Part shown: piece by piece, positions 7,446 through 16,012 of the stretch | Numbering within the stretch: position 1 is the stretch's first letter | Layout: each line of letters starts with the position of its first letter | From: Hoeflea_A sp965249925 | GTDB lineage: Bacteria; Pseudomonadota; Alphaproteobacteria; Rhizobiales; Rhizobiaceae | Direction of reading: 5' to 3' | NCBI GenBank assembly: GCA_965249925.1 | Contig: OZ252260.1 | Location: 6,076,001-6,140,000 of the forward strand | DNA: 64,000 nucleotides | Notes under the pieces: generated by a model | The model's input: only the letters and a program-made list of their open reading frames with translations | What the model was told of the DNA's origin: nothing | The model's database searches: none | Translations under genes and position numbers: made by a program

Positions 7446-9588
7446 GTGACCGGTTGCAGGCGAATACGATTCCGACGCTGACGAAGACCGCGACCATCGC
7501 GACAAACAGCGTCCACCACAGCGGTTCGCGCGCCTGCAGGAAATTCGCGCCCGACCATTGGAACGCGAGCCCGGCGACGACAACGACCGCCCAGGCAATC
7601 CAGCGCCACATCCCTTCCGCCTCTCCCGTGGTCTCCGGCTTCTGTTCGCGCATGATATCGTTGAGAATACGCTTCTCTTCCTCGATATCATCGTCGGATT
7701 GTTTTTTCCCGGACTCGGCTTTTTGGCGTCCGAAATAGTTGGCGCCGAACACCGCGACGGCAATGGCAAGACCCGTAAGGTTGAGCGCGAGGTTGGGAAA
7801 GATGTTCAGCAAAAACACCGCCAGGGCGCCCACACGCTGCCAGATGGGCATGGTCGTGAAGGCATGGCCGGTGGTGGCGGTTGCAAAAGCGCACAATCCC
7901 AATGCCGCTGTCAGGCTGACGTGAACCGTTTCCGACCAGGTACCTTCGAGCAGCAGACCGGGGGAATAGATAAACAGGATCGGCAGCAGGAAACAGGCGA
8001 TACCCAACCTCGATGCCTCGACACCCACCGGAATGGGATTGGCCCGGGCAATGGGAGCCGCCGCGAAAGCCGTCAGTGCGACCGGCGGCGTGATGTTCGA
8101 TATGATGCCGTAGTAGAACGCAAAGAAATGGGCGGCCATCGGCGGCACGCCGGCAATCTTCAGGATGGGGATGATCGTGGCGACCAGCGTCAGGTAGATC
8201 GCCACGGCCGTCATGCCCATGCCCATGACCACCGCCAGAACGGCCGACAGGATCAGCAGGATCCACAATTGATCGCCGGCCGCATTGGCGGCTGCCTGCG
8301 CCACCTGGAAACTCAAACCGACCGCAAAGATCGCGCCGAGAATGATCCCCGCGGCGGCGGCCGCGACGGACAGCCCGACGGTCGAACGGGCGGTTTCCTC
8401 CACCACATTGAGAATGCCGCGCGGTGTGATCCGCCGACCCGGTTGCAACAGAGCGATGAGAAAGGTGGCCGCAATGATGAGAACCGCGACATAGACGATC
8501 GAGCGACCCATCAGCAGCGCGCCGATGATCAGGACGATCGGCAGCAGCAAATACCCTTCGCGTTTGAGGATCAGCCATGCGCTGGGCAACAGGGACGCCG
8601 GCATGAGCGGCAAACCAAGGCGTCTCGCCTCGGTATGAACCGTGACGAAAATAACCAGGAAATAGAGAAGGGCAGGGATCAGGGCCGCGGCAACGATATC
8701 GATGTAAGGCCGGTCGAGAAACTCCGCCATGATGAACGCAACGGCGCCCATGACAGGCGGCATGATAATGCCGCCATTGGATGCCGCCGCTTCGACGCCG
8801 CCGGCAAATGCCCGCCGATATCCCAGACGGATCATCAGGGGAATGGTGAAGACGCCGGTCGTCAGCACGTTGCCGATGGCCGAGCCGCTGAGCGATCCCA
8901 TCATCGCCGACGAAAAGACCGCGGCTTTGGCGGGTCCTCCGGTACGGTGTCCGAAAAGCGAGAATGCCAGCCGGGTGAAAAAAGACCCGCCACCGCAAGC
9001 GTTAAGAAGCGTTCCGAAGAGGATGAACAGCACGACGAAATTGGCCATGACGGCGACGGCCGTGCCGAACACTCCGTTCGAGTCCAGGAAGATTACCTGC
9101 AGCAGGTTTTTCAGGCTCGACGGCGGGCCATAGAAGACACCGGGAAAATGGGCGGCATACAATGCATGCAGCATGAAAAACAGGCAGATGACCACCAGAA
9201 TGGATCCAACCACCCGCCGCGTCGCTTCAAGGATCAGGACGATAAACAGAATTGACGTGAAGTAGTCGATGGGACGGAAAAACACCGTCCGTATGTTCCA
9301 GGTTTCGAGCTCGATAAAAAAGTAAATCTGCACCCAGACAGCGCCGACCACCAGGATGAAGTCGACGAAGCGCGGCCAGCCGCGCCCGAGCGGACGCACC
9401 AGGAAGACCAGGGCAAGGGCGACATTGACATGCAGCGACCGGAACAACAGCGCGTCGGGGGCGCCGTAAATGCCGGCGTAAAGGTGCAGCAGGATAAAGA
9501 ACACCGACAGGACCAGGACAGTCCACGCCAGCAATGGCGAACCGTCCGAGCCGACCGTCAGACGCGCGACGGATGGGCTGACGCTCAT
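7408..9588 (-). CDS. TRAP transporter permease, fused 4TM/12TM (TAXI type)
   Basis: The 726-residue, very hydrophobic protein matches fused TRAP permeases: an N-terminal DctQ-like set of about four helices, then a DctM-like part. DctM-type marks include FVLFILFGTLLNACGGGSFF, GGPAKAAVFSSAMMGSLSGSAIGNV and EAAASNGGIIMPPVMGAVAFIMAEF. The latter two are the highly conserved ion-coupling loops of TAXI-family permeases. Inner-membrane, Na+ or H+-driven uptake using the binding protein encoded just upstream (9670-10632). ATG at 9588 has only a weak ribosome site, and a strong hairpin lies between the two genes, which would favour more binding protein than permease. The C-terminal tail past about residue 640 carries a charged linker and two further helices. 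Confidence 0.92.
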   Translation of the reverse strand: MSVSPSVARLTVGSDGSPLLAWTVLVLSVFFILLHLYAGIYGAPDALLFRSLHVNVALALVFLVRPLGRGWPRFVDFILVVGAVWVQIYFFIELETWNIRTVFFRPIDYFTSILFIVLILEATRRVVGSILVVICLFFMLHALYAAHFPGVFYGPPSSLKNLLQVIFLDSNGVFGTAVAVMANFVVLFILFGTLLNACGGGSFFTRLAFSLFGHRTGGPAKAAVFSSAMMGSLSGSAIGNVLTTGVFTIPLMIRLGYRRAFAGGVEAAASNGGIIMPPVMGAVAFIMAEFLDRPYIDIVAAALIPALLYFLVIFVTVHTEARRLGLPLMPASLLPSAWLILKREGYLLLPIVLIIGALLMGRSIVYVAVLIIAATFLIALLQPGRRITPRGILNVVEETARSTVGLSVAAAAAGIILGAIFAVGLSFQVAQAAANAAGDQLWILLILSAVLAVVMGMGMTAVAIYLTLVATIIPILKIAGVPPMAAHFFAFYYGIISNITPPVALTAFAAAPIARANPIPVGVEASRLGIACFLLPILFIYSPGLLLEGTWSETVHVSLTAALGLCAFATATTGHAFTTMPIWQRVGALAVFLLNIFPNLALNLTGLAIAVAVFGANYFGRQKAESGKKQSDDDIEEEKRILNDIMREQKPETTGEAEGMWRWIAWAVVVVAGLAFQWSGANFLQAREPLWWTLFVAMVAVFVSVGIVFACNRSLNLTKASPIHQD

Positions 9589-9614
9589 GGAAACGGTTTC
9601 TGGTGAGGGTGTTT

Positions 9615-9661
9615 TGGTCCCGGGTCAATGCAATCGGGCATCCTTTCGCAGCCCGGGACCA
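9615..9661 (-). promoter_or_regulatory. Intercistronic stem-loop between binding protein and permease
   Basis: TGGTCCCGGG at 9615-9624 and CCCGGGACCA at 9652-9661 form a perfect 10-bp stem with a 27-nt loop in the 81-base gap between the TAXI binding-protein and permease genes. No T-run follows in the direction of transcription. Such hairpins commonly stabilise the upstream mRNA part or attenuate read-through so that the periplasmic protein is made in excess. Confidence 0.6.
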
Positions 9662-9669
9662 GTGTCATG

Positions 9670-10632
9670 TCAGGTCGCTCCGACTTCGTTATAGAAGCGT
9701 TCGGAGGCAGGATGGACCGGCAGGACGTTGTAACGAAGAACCTCCTTGTCGTCGATTTCCTCCGAACCTGCGAACAGGCCGTGGAACTCGCCGTGTTTCT
9801 CGTACATGAGCTTGGTTATCTGGTAGATCAATTCCGGATCGGCGTTCACGTTGGCCACAAGATGATTGACGTAGAACGGCAGCATGACGTCCTCTTCCTG
9901 GCCTTCGTAGGAACCTGCCGGAACTGATATGCGTCCCATGCCGGGCAGGATTTCCTCAAGCCGGTCGAGTTCCTCGTCGGACATGCCGATCAGGCGGAAA
10001 CCGGGCTTATCGGCGATTTGCATCAGCAAACCGTAAGGAACAGGTCCGGCAAAGACTCCGGCGTCGAGTCTGCCGTCCTGGAACCCCTGGACTTCATCGA
10101 GATAACCGTATTCCTCGATCACCCCGCCGGCGGCTTCGATATCGGCGGGCGAGATCCCGGCTGCCTGCATGATCGGTTCGTAAACCTGATAGAAAAAGCC
10201 GGACTTTTGTCCCATCCATACCCGGTTGGGACCGGATGCCAGTTCGGCGATGGTCTTGGGCCCGTCCGGTGTGGCGACGGGCTGGATCGGAGAGCCATAG
10301 AGTGTGATCACGTGGCGCACGTCCGGGGTGGGTACCCCGAGTGAGCCGTTTCCATCAAATATCTGCTTGGTGTTGAATGTGGGCGCGATATTGAGCGTCA
10401 ATTCGCCCGTCTGGATTCCGATCTGGGATTTTTCGACGTTGCCGGAGACGACATTGGCGGTCACGCCGTCGATGTTTTCGTTGATGAGTTCGGCAAGCTT
10501 TGCCGCAAAGACGGGATACGTGCCCGCCAGTCCCCCGCCAATCCGAACGAACGTGTCCTGGGCGGCGGCCGGCGCTGCCATCATCGAAACGGCAAACGCA
10601 GTCAAGAGTGCTGTTCTGAACAGCTTTTTCAT
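9670..10632 (-). CDS. TAXI-family TRAP solute-binding protein
   Basis: A 320-residue periplasmic protein. It starts with a classical signal peptide (MKKLF, hydrophobic core, APAAAQD; cleavage expected near residue 24-25) followed by VRIGGGLAGTYPVFAAKLAELIN, the TAXI-family opening (x-I-G-T-G-x-x-G-G-x-Y/x-P). QIGIQTGELTLNIA, WMGQKSGFF and the C-terminal VLPVHPASERFYNE are likewise family-like. GGGAG-type ribosome site (GGGAGAAAACTG) precedes ATG 10632. It captures the substrate for the permease encoded downstream. As the cluster activates carboxylates with two CoA ligases, an organic acid is the natural guess. A perfect 12-bp palindrome lies about 80 bases upstream. Confidence 0.93.
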   Translation of the reverse strand: MKKLFRTALLTAFAVSMMAAPAAAQDTFVRIGGGLAGTYPVFAAKLAELINENIDGVTANVVSGNVEKSQIGIQTGELTLNIAPTFNTKQIFDGNGSLGVPTPDVRHVITLYGSPIQPVATPDGPKTIAELASGPNRVWMGQKSGFFYQVYEPIMQAAGISPADIEAAGGVIEEYGYLDEVQGFQDGRLDAGVFAGPVPYGLLMQIADKPGFRLIGMSDEELDRLEEILPGMGRISVPAGSYEGQEEDVMLPFYVNHLVANVNADPELIYQITKLMYEKHGEFHGLFAGSEEIDDKEVLRYNVLPVHPASERFYNEVGAT

Positions 10633-10708
10633 CAGTTTTCTCCCTATGGTCGGAATCCTTGTGACGGATCGATTTGCGGATTTGATCCCGGATCGGTTTC
10701 CTGCTGAA

Positions 10709-10720
10709 TTAGTTCACTAA
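10709..10720. promoter_or_regulatory. Palindrome TTAGTTCACTAA, candidate operator for the TRAP operon
   Basis: TTAGT-TC-ACTAA is a perfect 12-bp dyad 77-88 bases ahead of the binding-protein start, in the 123-base gap after the ligase gene. The symmetry and half-site length suit a TetR, MarR or GntR-type repressor. No such regulator is in the window, so the link is inferred from position only. Confidence 0.35.
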
Positions 10721-10755
10721 CAAAACGAGCTTACCGTAACCCCAGCATTTTTCAA

Positions 10756-12249
10756 TCAACCGCCGGCCGAGCGGGCGGACATCACATGCTCACGCAGCCT
10801 GTCGATCAAAACCTTGCCGGCGCTGTTTCGCGGCAGTTGTTCGACCGGTTCAAAGCGGCTCGGACACTTGTACGGCGCGAGGCGATCGCGGCAGTATTTG
10901 GAAAGCTCCGCGGGCGACGGTTCCTCGCTGGATGTAATCGCCGCGCACACGACCTCACCCAACTCGGCATCTGGAAGTCCGAAGACCACCGCTTCGGCAA
11001 TTGCCGGGTGGGATTCCAGCACGCGCTCGATTTCTTGCGGATAGATGTTGATGCCGCCGCGGATGATAACGTTCTTCGCGCGCCCGACGAGGGTCAGGTA
11101 ACCCTCCCTGTTCAGGTGACCGAGATCACCCGGATAGAACCAGCCGTCATGGAATGCCTCCCGCGACTTCTGCGGATCATTGAAGAATTCTATGGCGACG
11201 CCGGGGCCTCGGTATCGAACCAGCCCAACGGTGCCCGGCTCGACCAGCTCGTGTCTTTGGTCGACGACTTCGACTTCGACCCGAAACCCGGGCCTGCCGA
11301 CGCTGTCCGGAAAGCGCCGGCGGTCGGAGGCGGTCGATACGGTGATTCCACCGCCTTCGGTGGACGCAAAATACTCGATGAAACCGCTGCACAGATGATC
11401 GGTTACCCTTTGCCGTTCGTCGGGATTGAGCGGCGCGCCGGAACTGATCAGCAGTCGCAAGCCGGCAAGGCCGGCGAGCGCCTCCTCGGGCTCCTGCAGC
11501 AACCGGCGCAGCATGGTCGGCACCAGAAAAGTTGAGGTGACGGCGTGATCCTTCACCGCCGAGATCAGTGCCGGCGGATTGAAGGGTGGCGGAAACAGCA
11601 CCAGTGTCGCACCGATCAGAAGATGGGTCAGCGCGAAGGCGCGGCCGCCGCCGAAATACAGTGGCGTGGCGAGCAGGTAGCGGTCGTGCTGGTTGAACGT
11701 CAGCGCTGCCAGTTGGTTTTCCAGGCGTGCAAGCATCTGCCCGTGGGTCAGCAATGGCCCGGTCGGCTGCCCGGTCGTGCCCGATGACAACGACAGGAGC
11801 ATGGGCAGATCGTCGTCTTCGGCGACAGCACAATCGCCTGTTGCGTCCTCCAAGCGATCGAGCCAGGTGGTGTTGATCGAAATGCTCTGCACGCCCTCGA
11901 TAACCGGCGCATCCGGCTCGACCGCCAGCCAGGCGACATTGAAATGGCCAGCCAGGGAAGCGGTTTCGTCGACCGTCCAGCGGTGATCGAACGGAACGAT
12001 GATGGCCCCGATGCGCATCGCCGCAAACAGCAGGATCAGATGTTCGATCGTATCGCGCAGCGCAATCCCGAAGAAATCGCCAGGGCCAACGCCGTCTTCC
12101 ATAAGGATCGCACCCGCCTTGCGCACCGCGGTCGCGAACGCGCGATGATCCATGACTCGATCGGCGTCGATGAAGGCCGGGTGCGTCGGCCTGGACCTTG
12201 CGTTCTGATCGAGCAGCGTCGCCAGGTTGCGGAGATTACGAGAGACCAT
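10756..12249 (-). CDS. Acyl-CoA synthetase-like AMP ligase with altered A3 motif
   Basis: An ANL-superfamily ligase of about 497 residues. The A3 motif reads SSGTTGQPTGPLLTH: the lysine usual in SGTTGxPKG is replaced by threonine. Later motifs are intact: EYFASTEGGG, GWFYPGDLGHLNREGYLTLVGRAKNVII, and the C-terminal RNSAGKVL with the adenylation lysine. The A3 lysine is not strictly essential in the superfamily, so activity is likely kept, possibly slower. I prefer ATG 12249 (MVSRNLRNLATLLDQNA, a typical ligase N-terminus) over ATG 12276; neither has a clear ribosome site. It is divergent from the acyl-CoA dehydrogenase gene (start 12338) and may share its promoter region. Likely activates a pathway acid brought in by the TRAP system. 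Confidence 0.82.
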   Translation of the reverse strand: MVSRNLRNLATLLDQNARSRPTHPAFIDADRVMDHRAFATAVRKAGAILMEDGVGPGDFFGIALRDTIEHLILLFAAMRIGAIIVPFDHRWTVDETASLAGHFNVAWLAVEPDAPVIEGVQSISINTTWLDRLEDATGDCAVAEDDDLPMLLSLSSGTTGQPTGPLLTHGQMLARLENQLAALTFNQHDRYLLATPLYFGGGRAFALTHLLIGATLVLFPPPFNPPALISAVKDHAVTSTFLVPTMLRRLLQEPEEALAGLAGLRLLISSGAPLNPDERQRVTDHLCSGFIEYFASTEGGGITVSTASDRRRFPDSVGRPGFRVEVEVVDQRHELVEPGTVGLVRYRGPGVAIEFFNDPQKSREAFHDGWFYPGDLGHLNREGYLTLVGRAKNVIIRGGINIYPQEIERVLESHPAIAEAVVFGLPDAELGEVVCAAITSSEEPSPAELSKYCRDRLAPYKCPSRFEPVEQLPRNSAGKVLIDRLREHVMSARSAGG

Positions 12250-12337
12250 GGCTTGATTTCGAACCCGGTTGCGCATGAAGATGTTGCATAAGCAGCGGTA
12301 TTGTCATCGCTATTCGCCGCTACGACAAGGAGCAGGA

Positions 12338-13492
12338 ATGGATTTTGCCGTGTCGCCGGAACAGAGTGCGATGCTCGATGTGGTCGAGCGGTTTGTCGAC
12401 CGGCACCTTCCGATGACCGACCAGCGCCGGCGGGACTCGGAGCGTGACCCACCCTATGAGTTGCTCCCGCTTCTCGCCGAGACCGGGCTTCTTCGATTTC
12501 CGTTTTCCGAAGATATCGGCGGTCTTGGCGGCGATTGGTCGACGGTCAGTATGGTGCAGGAAGCGCTCGGCCGCCGGGCATGGATGCTCGGCTCATTGTT
12601 CAACCGGGCAATTGGCTTCGGCGGCATGAGCCTGATGAGCTTCGGTAGCGAGCAGCAGAAAAGCGAACTGATGCCGCAACTGATGGACGGTCGGCTGCTG
12701 TTCGCGCTGGCGCTGACGGAGGACGAGGCCGGATCGGATGCCGCCGCCGTCCGCACCCGCGCCGAACTCAACGGTCGAACGTGGCAACTGACCGGCCGTA
12801 AGACCTGGATTTCCGATGCCGAACGCGCAGACTATCTGGTGACGGTCGCACGAAGCGGCGAAGGGCAACGCCGTTCCGACGGATTGACATTGTTTTTGGT
12901 TCCCCGGGGAACGCCCGGGGTCGAATGCCGGCCGATCGAAAAAGTCGGGAATCATTGCCTGCCGACGTTCGAGGTTCTGCTTGATCGTGTGGAACTGCCG
13001 GAAACCGCGGTGTTGGGCGAGATCGGCAAAGGCTTCGCAAGTCTTGCAAAGACGCTGCATTACGCCCGCTGCGGTCTCGCAGCGGCGACGGTCGGATACG
13101 CCCAGTTCGCCGTTGATCTGGCGTTGACGCATGCCCGCGAGCGCCGCCAGTTCGGTCGCCCGCTCGGTGCTCATCAGGCACTGGCACACCGTCTTGCCGA
13201 TATGCAGATGGAGGTCGACCAGGCGCGCCTCGTCGTGCGCGAGCTCGCCTGGCGTATCGACACTGGCGCCGACACGGCAAGGCAGGCCGCCCAGGCAAAG
13301 GTGATTGCCACCGAATGCCTGCATGAGGTTGCGTCGAAAGCCATGCAGATCCTCGCGTCACAGGCCTATCATCAGGATAGCGATATCGCGCGCATCTGGC
13401 GCGACTCGCGTCTCTACACCTTCGGTGAAGGATCGAATGAAATTCAGCGCAACATCATCGCGCGGGAACTGGGATTGGGCGACGGGAGATGA
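12338..13492 (+). CDS. Acyl-CoA dehydrogenase
   Basis: The 384-residue protein has the three-domain acyl-CoA dehydrogenase layout. There is an N-terminal helical domain, the middle-domain signature LTEDEAGSDAAAVRT with KTWISDAERADYLV, and the C-terminal helical domain with RRQFGRPLGAHQALAHRLADM and FGEGSNEIQRNIIARELGL. The glutamate in the last motif is at the usual catalytic-base position. Expected reaction: FAD-dependent alpha,beta-dehydrogenation of an acyl-CoA, electrons passing to ETF. AAGGAG 7 bases ahead of ATG 12338 fixes the start; the frame extends to 12269 without support. The second amidohydrolase starts inside its stop (overlap of 4 bases), so the two are coupled. Confidence 0.92.
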   Translation: MDFAVSPEQSAMLDVVERFVDRHLPMTDQRRRDSERDPPYELLPLLAETGLLRFPFSEDIGGLGGDWSTVSMVQEALGRRAWMLGSLFNRAIGFGGMSLMSFGSEQQKSELMPQLMDGRLLFALALTEDEAGSDAAAVRTRAELNGRTWQLTGRKTWISDAERADYLVTVARSGEGQRRSDGLTLFLVPRGTPGVECRPIEKVGNHCLPTFEVLLDRVELPETAVLGEIGKGFASLAKTLHYARCGLAAATVGYAQFAVDLALTHARERRQFGRPLGAHQALAHRLADMQMEVDQARLVVRELAWRIDTGADTARQAAQAKVIATECLHEVASKAMQILASQAYHQDSDIARIWRDSRLYTFGEGSNEIQRNIIARELGLGDGR

Positions 13493-14349
13493 GTGAACCA
13501 ATTCAGGCTATCGACGTCGTCGTCAACCTGTGGACGGAGGACGTGCTGGCGTTGCGACCGGCCGGGCGCGAGGCGTTTTACAAGGACAAGATGCGTGTCA
13601 CGTCGAAAACCGATTCCGGCGTGACGCTTGACGACATGCTACGGCGCATGGATCGGGCATCGATCGAGCGCGCTCTGCTCATCGCCCACCGTTGCGGCCC
13701 GGAAGGCCCGCGCGCCTGCTGGCGGCTGCCCTATGAGATGGTCAAGCGCGCCGTTCGACAGCACCCCGATCGCTTCTCGGGGCTTGCCGGCATCGACCCG
13801 ACCGAGGGTATGCGCGGTGTGCGGGAACTGGAACACGCCGTCACCGAACTCGGTTTCGTCGGGGCGCACGGATATCCGCACTGGTTCGAACTGCCGCCTG
13901 ACCACGCCCGCTGGTATCCGTTCTATGCCAAGTGCGTCGAACTCGGCGTGCCGATACAGTTACAGGTCGGGCAATCGATGATCTATGCGCCAGATTACCC
14001 GACTGAGAGTGTCGGGCGTCCGATTACCCTCGATCCCGTCGCCTGCCATTTTCCGGAGCTGAAACTGATTGGCATCCATGTCGGCATCCCCTGGACCGAC
14101 GAGATGATCGCTATGGCCTGGAAGCATCCTAACGTCTACATCGGGACCGACGCCCACAGCCCGAAATACCTGCCGCCGCAATTCGTCCGGTTCATGGACA
14201 GCTATGGTCAGGACAAGGTGTTGTTCGGCACCGATTTTCCGATCCTGGATTTCGAACGCACGCGACAGGAAATCGAGGCGCTGAGCCTTAAGCCGCAATC
14301 GCTGGCCAAAGTGCTGCGGGAAAACGCGTTAAAGCTGTATTTTTCTTAG
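13489..14349 (+). CDS. Amidohydrolase-2 family protein, second paralogue
   Basis: At 286 residues it is close to the usual length and clearly a paralogue of the gene at 1762: shared blocks include FVGAHGYPHWFELPPDHA, SVGRPITLDPVACHFPELKL, IGIHVGIPWTDEMIAMAWKH and VLFGTDFPILDFERT. As in the first copy, the N-terminal metal motif is missing (AIDVVVNLWT in place of IDxHxH), while the mid-barrel histidines and the late aspartate of FGTDFP remain. ATG 13489 overlaps the acyl-CoA dehydrogenase stop. Having one copy in each of two divergently placed operons suggests successive steps on similar intermediates, or alternative substrates, of the same pathway. Confidence 0.82.
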   Translation: MSEPIQAIDVVVNLWTEDVLALRPAGREAFYKDKMRVTSKTDSGVTLDDMLRRMDRASIERALLIAHRCGPEGPRACWRLPYEMVKRAVRQHPDRFSGLAGIDPTEGMRGVRELEHAVTELGFVGAHGYPHWFELPPDHARWYPFYAKCVELGVPIQLQVGQSMIYAPDYPTESVGRPITLDPVACHFPELKLIGIHVGIPWTDEMIAMAWKHPNVYIGTDAHSPKYLPPQFVRFMDSYGQDKVLFGTDFPILDFERTRQEIEALSLKPQSLAKVLRENALKLYFS

Positions 14350-14351
14350 GC

Positions 14352-14897
14352 CTATTCAGCAGCAAGCGCGCGCAGTTTCTTTGAAACGCGAGAGGCGATC
14401 GATTTCCGGCTGTCGGCACTAAGACGTTTGAGATGCGGGCGCAGCCACTGCGCCAATTTCGCGTCCTGGCCTGCCCATGCGGCCAGAGTTTCCATGGTGG
14501 CATTGAGCACGATCCAGTCATCGTGCATTTCAAGATTTCTCTTCATGATTGCGAGTGCGGCGGCCCGTTGGGTCGTGTCCATGTCATCTGACAGCCGGGC
14601 AAAGAGTTGCGCCAACGTCCATTGAGCCGAGGCTTGGTCGAGTTCCCCGATTTCAGCGATCAATCGGTCGATATAGGGCACCATTAGGTCATGCCGTTCG
14701 GCCTCCACCCGCTTCATGGCATTGGAGGTCCGAAGCCGGACGACGGCATCTTGGCTTTGATAACAGCCGTAAAGCTCGTCGAAGCGACCGGTATCGGCAA
14801 GGACCAAATCGACGACCTCCAGCGTTCTCCCGAGGGAGTTGGGGTGTCCGCCAGTCAACATGTCCTCGAACGTCTCAGCCATATCCTGGATCACCAT
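14352..14897 (-). CDS. Helical (HEAT-like) protein of unknown function
   Basis: About 181 residues, all predicted helix, with regularly spaced helix pairs: SLGRTLEVVDLVLAD, DAVVRLRTSNAMKRV, MVPYIDRLIAEIGELD, SAQWTLAQLFARL and DDWIVLNATMETLAAWA. These resemble short HEAT-like repeats. I set the start at ATG 14897 (MVIQDMAETFEDML), since the longer frame to 14972 would run 50 bases into the AraC gene; GGTGGG lies 5 bases upstream. It sits directly downstream of the AraC regulator on the same strand, so the two may be cotranscribed. No enzyme motif was recognised. Confidence 0.65.
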   Translation of the reverse strand: MVIQDMAETFEDMLTGGHPNSLGRTLEVVDLVLADTGRFDELYGCYQSQDAVVRLRTSNAMKRVEAERHDLMVPYIDRLIAEIGELDQASAQWTLAQLFARLSDDMDTTQRAAALAIMKRNLEMHDDWIVLNATMETLAAWAGQDAKLAQWLRPHLKRLSADSRKSIASRVSKKLRALAAE

Positions 14898-14922
14898 GTT
14901 TAGGCCCACCAAAGGGGGAAAA

Positions 14923-15951
14923 TCAGCTCGTTCTGCGCCGTATGCGAGGCGCTGCTCCGATGTCGTCATCACGGGTGCTCTCGTGCCGGTATTCCCGCGG
15001 TGTCAGACCGGTCGCGTCCTTGAAGCGGGATATGAAATGGCTGGTCGACTTGAAGCCGCAGCCAAAGGCCACCTCGTCAACCGTCAGTCGGTCGTTGCTC
15101 CGGTATGCGAGGATGCGCTTGGCCGCCTCAAGCCGCCGGAACAGGATCTCCTGCGAGACGGTCCGCTCTGATCCCGCGAAAGACAGATGCAAATGGCGAA
15201 CCGAACAGTTCAAGGCGGTGGCGATCGATCTCGGCGACAGCTCGCTCTCACCGAGATGACCGCGGATGACGGTAATCGCCCGATGGTAGGTCCCGCTCTG
15301 CTTGTCGCCATCCGGATCCCGTTCCACCAGTCCGACAAGCGCATTCTTCATGATCGTCTCTGATATGGCGGCGGTCGCGGCCGGAGTCAGATCCCAGAAC
15401 GCGGAAGCGAGTTGCTGCAGATTGGTGACGGCAAGATTGCCGGCCAGGCTGCTCTTGTCCAATGTCATTCCGCAAAGACGTTCGAAGGAAGGAACAATCG
15501 TGGAGGCATAGGATCGCGGCAGGTGAACGACAAAATGCTGGAAATCCTCTTTGAATTCCAGGGAATACGGCTTGCTGCCGTCGAGGAAGGTCACCGACCC
15601 TTCCGTCAGGATCGTCTCGCGGCCCGCCTGGCGTGACAGGCAGTTGCCTCTGACCTGATAGTTCAGGAACACGTCATCAACGGCATCGGCATGGATGTCG
15701 TGCGAACGCCGAACAACCGTTTGCGGCCCTGAGGCAATGAACGACAGTTTCGCGGTGTCCGCCGTTTTGCAGATGATCCTGTCGCGGCCGCCGAGATGCA
15801 GATTGTCGAATTTGAGACTGAGAAACCTGCCTTCGACGAAATCCATCCAGGCGTTTCTGCGCCGGCCCGATGAAACGTCCCGCACTGAAAACACGAAGCC
15901 GTCCGGCCTGGCGTTTTGCGCTGTCCGGGCATTTTTCATGCGCTCTCGCAT
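14923..15951 (-). CDS. AraC-family transcriptional regulator
   Basis: The 342 residues hold an N-terminal cupin-like AraC ligand domain of the AraC-binding-like kind (DVFLNYQVRGNCLSRQ, GSVTFLDGSKPYSLEF). The C-terminal double helix-turn-helix includes LSPRSIATALNCSVRHLHLSF, RLEAAKRILAYRSNDRLTVDEVAFGCGFKSTSHFISRFKDATGLTPREYR, which is the AraC signature. The protein should bind DNA and respond to a small organic ligand. ATG 15951 is taken; ATG 15939 is an alternative with a nearby GAGAGC. It is divergent from the cupin gene at 16013 with about 60 bases between, and it is the natural candidate to control the catabolic cluster to its left. Confidence 0.85.
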   Translation of the reverse strand: MRERMKNARTAQNARPDGFVFSVRDVSSGRRRNAWMDFVEGRFLSLKFDNLHLGGRDRIICKTADTAKLSFIASGPQTVVRRSHDIHADAVDDVFLNYQVRGNCLSRQAGRETILTEGSVTFLDGSKPYSLEFKEDFQHFVVHLPRSYASTIVPSFERLCGMTLDKSSLAGNLAVTNLQQLASAFWDLTPAATAAISETIMKNALVGLVERDPDGDKQSGTYHRAITVIRGHLGESELSPRSIATALNCSVRHLHLSFAGSERTVSQEILFRRLEAAKRILAYRSNDRLTVDEVAFGCGFKSTSHFISRFKDATGLTPREYRHESTRDDDIGAAPRIRRRTS

Positions 15952-16012
15952 AACACGAAATCGGCCTTTTTGCGATATCAGTCCGGTCGTTGCTGAAAGG
16001 GAGGACCGAGCA

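Noticed and set aside
7558..9255. 565-residue plus-strand frame
   Set aside because: Antisense of the TRAP permease; composition (runs of D, Q, R, H) is that of reverse-complemented hydrophobic codons.
15695..16012. N-terminal extension of the cupin gene
   Set aside because: It runs antisense through the AraC gene; GGGAGG before ATG 16013 defines the start.
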